NCBI GenBank assembly: GCA_036502345.1
Contig: DASXYT010000259.1
Coordinates: 1-15,475, forward strand
From: DATEPR01 sp036502345
Lineage (GTDB): Bacteria; Actinomycetota; Actinomycetes; Mycobacteriales; Pseudonocardiaceae
Length of the DNA: 15,475 nucleotides
Reading direction: 5' to 3'
Of this stretch, positions 13,613-15,475 are shown piece by piece. Numbering within the stretch: the stretch's first letter is position 1; each line of letters starts with the position of its first letter. The translations under genes and the position numbers were made by a program. The notes beneath the pieces are model-generated. The model made no database searches, was not told where the DNA came from, and saw nothing but the letters and a program-made list of their open reading frames with translations.

Positions 13613-14967
13613 TCCTGGATGTCGTGGGACTGGCGGAGGCGGCCGCGGCGACGTCGTGGGCGCAGGCGCCTGCCGAAGTGCGGGCGCGCGTTGTGGAACT
13701 CGTCGGGGACGTCCTGGCGGTCACGGCGTTTGGCTCCGCCAGGGCCGAACTCGTGGACTTGACCGCGTCCTTCGCCGCATCGACACCAGTTGGCGCGGCC
13801 ACCGCCGTCGGCTCGGCGCGCGGCTGGCCCGCTGCCACGGCGGCCTTCCTCAACGGCTGTGCGGTTGCGGCGGACCAGTTGCAGGACGGACACCGGCCTG
13901 CCCGAGGCCACCCGGCATCGCACACCGTGCCGGCCGCGTTGGCCGTCGCCGAGGAGCATGCGCTGTCCGTTGGCGAGTTCCTCAGCGCGGTGCTGGCCGG
14001 CTACGAGGTCGGGACCCGGCTCGGCCAGGCCATGGGCGGTACGCCGGATGGTGTCCACGACATCGGCACCTGGGGTCAGGTTGCTGCGTCCGTCGCGGCG
14101 GCGCGGCTGGTGGCGCCCGGCGACGCCGACGTCATGCTTGGTGCGATCGAACTCTCGGCCGCCGCCGCGTTGCTCACCGATGCCGGGACTGTCTTCACAG
14201 GACATACAGGTTCGCATGCGTTCCTCGGGTTCTCGGTACAGCACGGCCTGACGGCCGGTCTCGCGGCGGCGGCCGGGCTGAGACCCGCGTCGGGTGTGCT
14301 GTCGCGGCACTTCATGGCCGTTGCCGGACGTGCTCCAACCCGCATCGACCCCGGCTTCGGCTCTGGCGAATGGACGCGGTTTGAGGTGCTGGCCGGCTAC
14401 GTCAAGGCGTACCCGACGTGTGCGCACCTGCACGGGGTCAACGAGGCCGTCGACACGTTGCTGGCCGAGGGCGTTGACGTCGAGCGGATCGCCGCCGTCG
14501 ATGTGGCGGTCTTCGCGGGAGCCGCGGGTTTCGGTGATGTGGCCGGCTCGGAGTTGGCCGCCCGGTTCAGCATTCCGACCAGCGTGGCGATCGCCCTGTG
14601 TTGTGGTCGCCTGGATGAAGCCACGCTGACCGCGCGGCAGGTGGCCGACCCGGCAGTCCGGGAGTTGGCCGGGCGGGTGCGGGTCAGTCACGATCCGGAC
14701 CTGGACGCCGGCTATCCGCACGGCCGGCCTGCGCGGGTGAGCCTCATCCTGACCGACGGTTCCCGGCGCGGTGCTGCGGTTGGCCGTCCTCGGTGGGATG
14801 CGGATCGGTGGCCTGTGCCGGAGGAACTCGCCGCCAAACGCGATCGCCTGCTCATCGCGCGGTTCGGCGCCGATGGCGCGCGGCCGTTGATCGCGTGGCT
14901 GAGCGCGCCGGACGCGGGTGCTGGTGTGCGTGAGGTCGGTGGCCTGTTCCGCGCCGCGACTACCTGA
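13609..14967 (+). CDS. MmgE/PrpD family protein, second variant subgroup (PrpD copy 3)
   Basis: The 452-residue protein begins at ATG 13609, overlapping the copy 2 stop (ATGA). The helical domain contains ATAAFLNGCAVAADQLQDGH (76-95), then RGHPASHTVPAALAVAEEHA. Compared with the canonical NGxxAHxLDYDDxH, the His is Ala87, the first two Asp are Gln90 and Gln92, and only Asp93 and His95 remain. This matches a PrpD subgroup with a downstream GHPAxH motif rather than simple decay. AGYEVGTRLGQAMGG, a DIGTWGQVAASVAAARLV block and YVKAYPTCAHLHGVNEAVDTL follow in standard order. The C-terminal domain (ARFSIPTSVAIALCCG, VRVSHDPDLDAGYP) is complete. It is the last gene of the plus-strand series. Its stop lies 3 bases from the stop of the convergent CitE-like gene, and no hairpin terminator is visible, so transcription probably runs into the opposing gene. 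Confidence 0.87.
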   Translation: MILDVVGLAEAAAATSWAQAPAEVRARVVELVGDVLAVTAFGSARAELVDLTASFAASTPVGAATAVGSARGWPAATAAFLNGCAVAADQLQDGHRPARGHPASHTVPAALAVAEEHALSVGEFLSAVLAGYEVGTRLGQAMGGTPDGVHDIGTWGQVAASVAAARLVAPGDADVMLGAIELSAAAALLTDAGTVFTGHTGSHAFLGFSVQHGLTAGLAAAAGLRPASGVLSRHFMAVAGRAPTRIDPGFGSGEWTRFEVLAGYVKAYPTCAHLHGVNEAVDTLLAEGVDVERIAAVDVAVFAGAAGFGDVAGSELAARFSIPTSVAIALCCGRLDEATLTARQVADPAVRELAGRVRVSHDPDLDAGYPHGRPARVSLILTDGSRRGAAVGRPRWDADRWPVPEELAAKRDRLLIARFGADGARPLIAWLSAPDAGAGVREVGGLFRAATT

Positions 14968-14970
14968 GCG

Positions 14971-15475
14971 TCACTCGCCTGCTAGGGCCAGGACTTCGCG
15001 GGCGTTGCGGACCACGGCCAGGTCGACGAACGTGCCGTCGTTCCCGACGTGGCCGCCTTCCTGTGCTCCCTCGAAGCGAGCCAGCAGATCGTGTGCTGCG
15101 GTGACCTCGTCTGCGCTCGGCGTGAACACCTCGTGGATGACGGCTATCTGACCGGGGTGGATCGCGGTTCGGCCCCGGAAGCCCTGCTGCCGCAGCCTTT
15201 CCGCGCTCCGCCGGAACCCGTCCAGGTCGCGGAACGCTGTTGATGTGGGAGCGACCGGGCGACTGATGCCTGCCGCTGCCGACGCCACGACTACCTGTAG
15301 CCGCAACGGGTTCAGGATGGTGCGCTCCTCGTCGAGACCGACCCCCAGGTCGGCGGCCAGGTCCACCTCACCGAGGCCCAGTCGCAACACTCGGGGCGCT
15401 GCGGCGACCTCAGCCACTCGTTGTATTCCGACTGCACTTTCCAGCAGTGGCAACACCGCCACCGAACCGGCGGTC
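14971..15475 (-). CDS. HpcH/HpaI aldolase / citrate lyase beta-like (CitE family) CoA-ester lyase, C-terminal part
   Basis: This frame is open to the right edge of the window, so the N-terminal part is missing; an internal GTG at 15460-15462 is not the real start. The visible 167 residues contain AVLPLLESAVGIQRVAE, which matches the Mg-ligand glutamate region of the family. They then show LGLGEVDLAADLGV with the Asp that completes metal binding, and RGRTAIHPGQIAVIHEVFTPS, the GKxxIHPxQI signature of CitE/malyl-CoA lyase-like proteins. Members cleave or hydrolyse short hydroxyacyl-CoA esters such as malyl-, citramalyl- or citryl-CoA. The gene is convergent with the PrpD series, so it belongs to another transcript. 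Its likely role beside a CoA-transferase and PrpD enzymes is to split the CoA ester made in the pathway, an inference from context. Confidence 0.9.
   Translation of the reverse strand, partial: TAGSVAVLPLLESAVGIQRVAEVAAAPRVLRLGLGEVDLAADLGVGLDEERTILNPLRLQVVVASAAAGISRPVAPTSTAFRDLDGFRRSAERLRQQGFRGRTAIHPGQIAVIHEVFTPSADEVTAAHDLLARFEGAQEGGHVGNDGTFVDLAVVRNAREVLALAGE

Noticed and set aside
13039..14721. A 560-codon minus-strand open frame over PrpD copies 2 and 3
   Set aside because: It lacks any recognisable domain and is antisense to clear PrpD genes.
12284..14967. PrpD copies as methylcitrate-cycle genes (prpD)
   Set aside because: No methylcitrate synthase or methylisocitrate lyase gene is nearby, and copies 2 and 3 have non-canonical active-site motifs.

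Overview
The window is about 70% GC, with dense coding, strong third-position G/C bias, GTG starts and many 4-base stop/start overlaps. This points to an actinomycete, most likely of the Pseudonocardiales type (inferred from composition and gene style; no rRNA or other marker is present). No tRNA, rRNA, CRISPR array, insertion sequence, prophage gene or transcriptional regulator was seen.

Layout. The left edge holds the last 45 codons of a plus-strand molybdenum hydroxylase large subunit (xanthine dehydrogenase family). It meets, stop codon to stop codon with no gap, a minus-strand two-domain chromate-type transporter (chrA). A roughly 335-base divergent intergenic region with several short inverted repeats separates chrA from a long plus-strand gene series that fills about 1633-14967. 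That series begins with a CUT2 (RbsABC-like) ABC importer: a substrate-binding lipoprotein, then a perfect 19-bp hairpin, a double-domain ATPase and one permease. The enzyme genes follow: a class III CoA-transferase, a metal-dependent cyclase/kynurenine-formamidase-type hydrolase, an MmgE/PrpD protein, a dihydropyrimidinase-type amidohydrolase, a short stand-alone PrpD-like helical protein, a luciferase-like (LLM) flavoprotein, and two more MmgE/PrpD proteins of different subgroups. The right edge holds the C-terminal part of a minus-strand CitE/HpcH-type CoA-ester lyase, convergent with the last PrpD gene at 3 bases.

How the genes may work together. Enzyme genes from the CoA-transferase to the last PrpD overlap by 4 bases or lie 2 bases apart, so they are almost certainly co-transcribed and translationally coupled. 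The inventory is importer, Mo-hydroxylase nearby, flavin-dependent oxygenase/reductase-like protein, two hydrolases of the kind that open cyclic amides or cleave formyl-amides, several PrpD-type dehydratases/isomerases/decarboxylases, CoA-transferase and CoA-ester lyase. It reads as a catabolic cluster for an imported small molecule, plausibly a nitrogen heterocycle or other cyclic amide/imide that is opened to a carboxylic acid, rearranged, activated to a CoA thioester and cleaved. The substrate cannot be determined from the sequence, and I do not recognise the full combination as a characterised pathway. The most unusual element is the presence of four MmgE/PrpD-fold genes in one operon, one of them reduced to the helical domain without the usual motif or the C-terminal domain.
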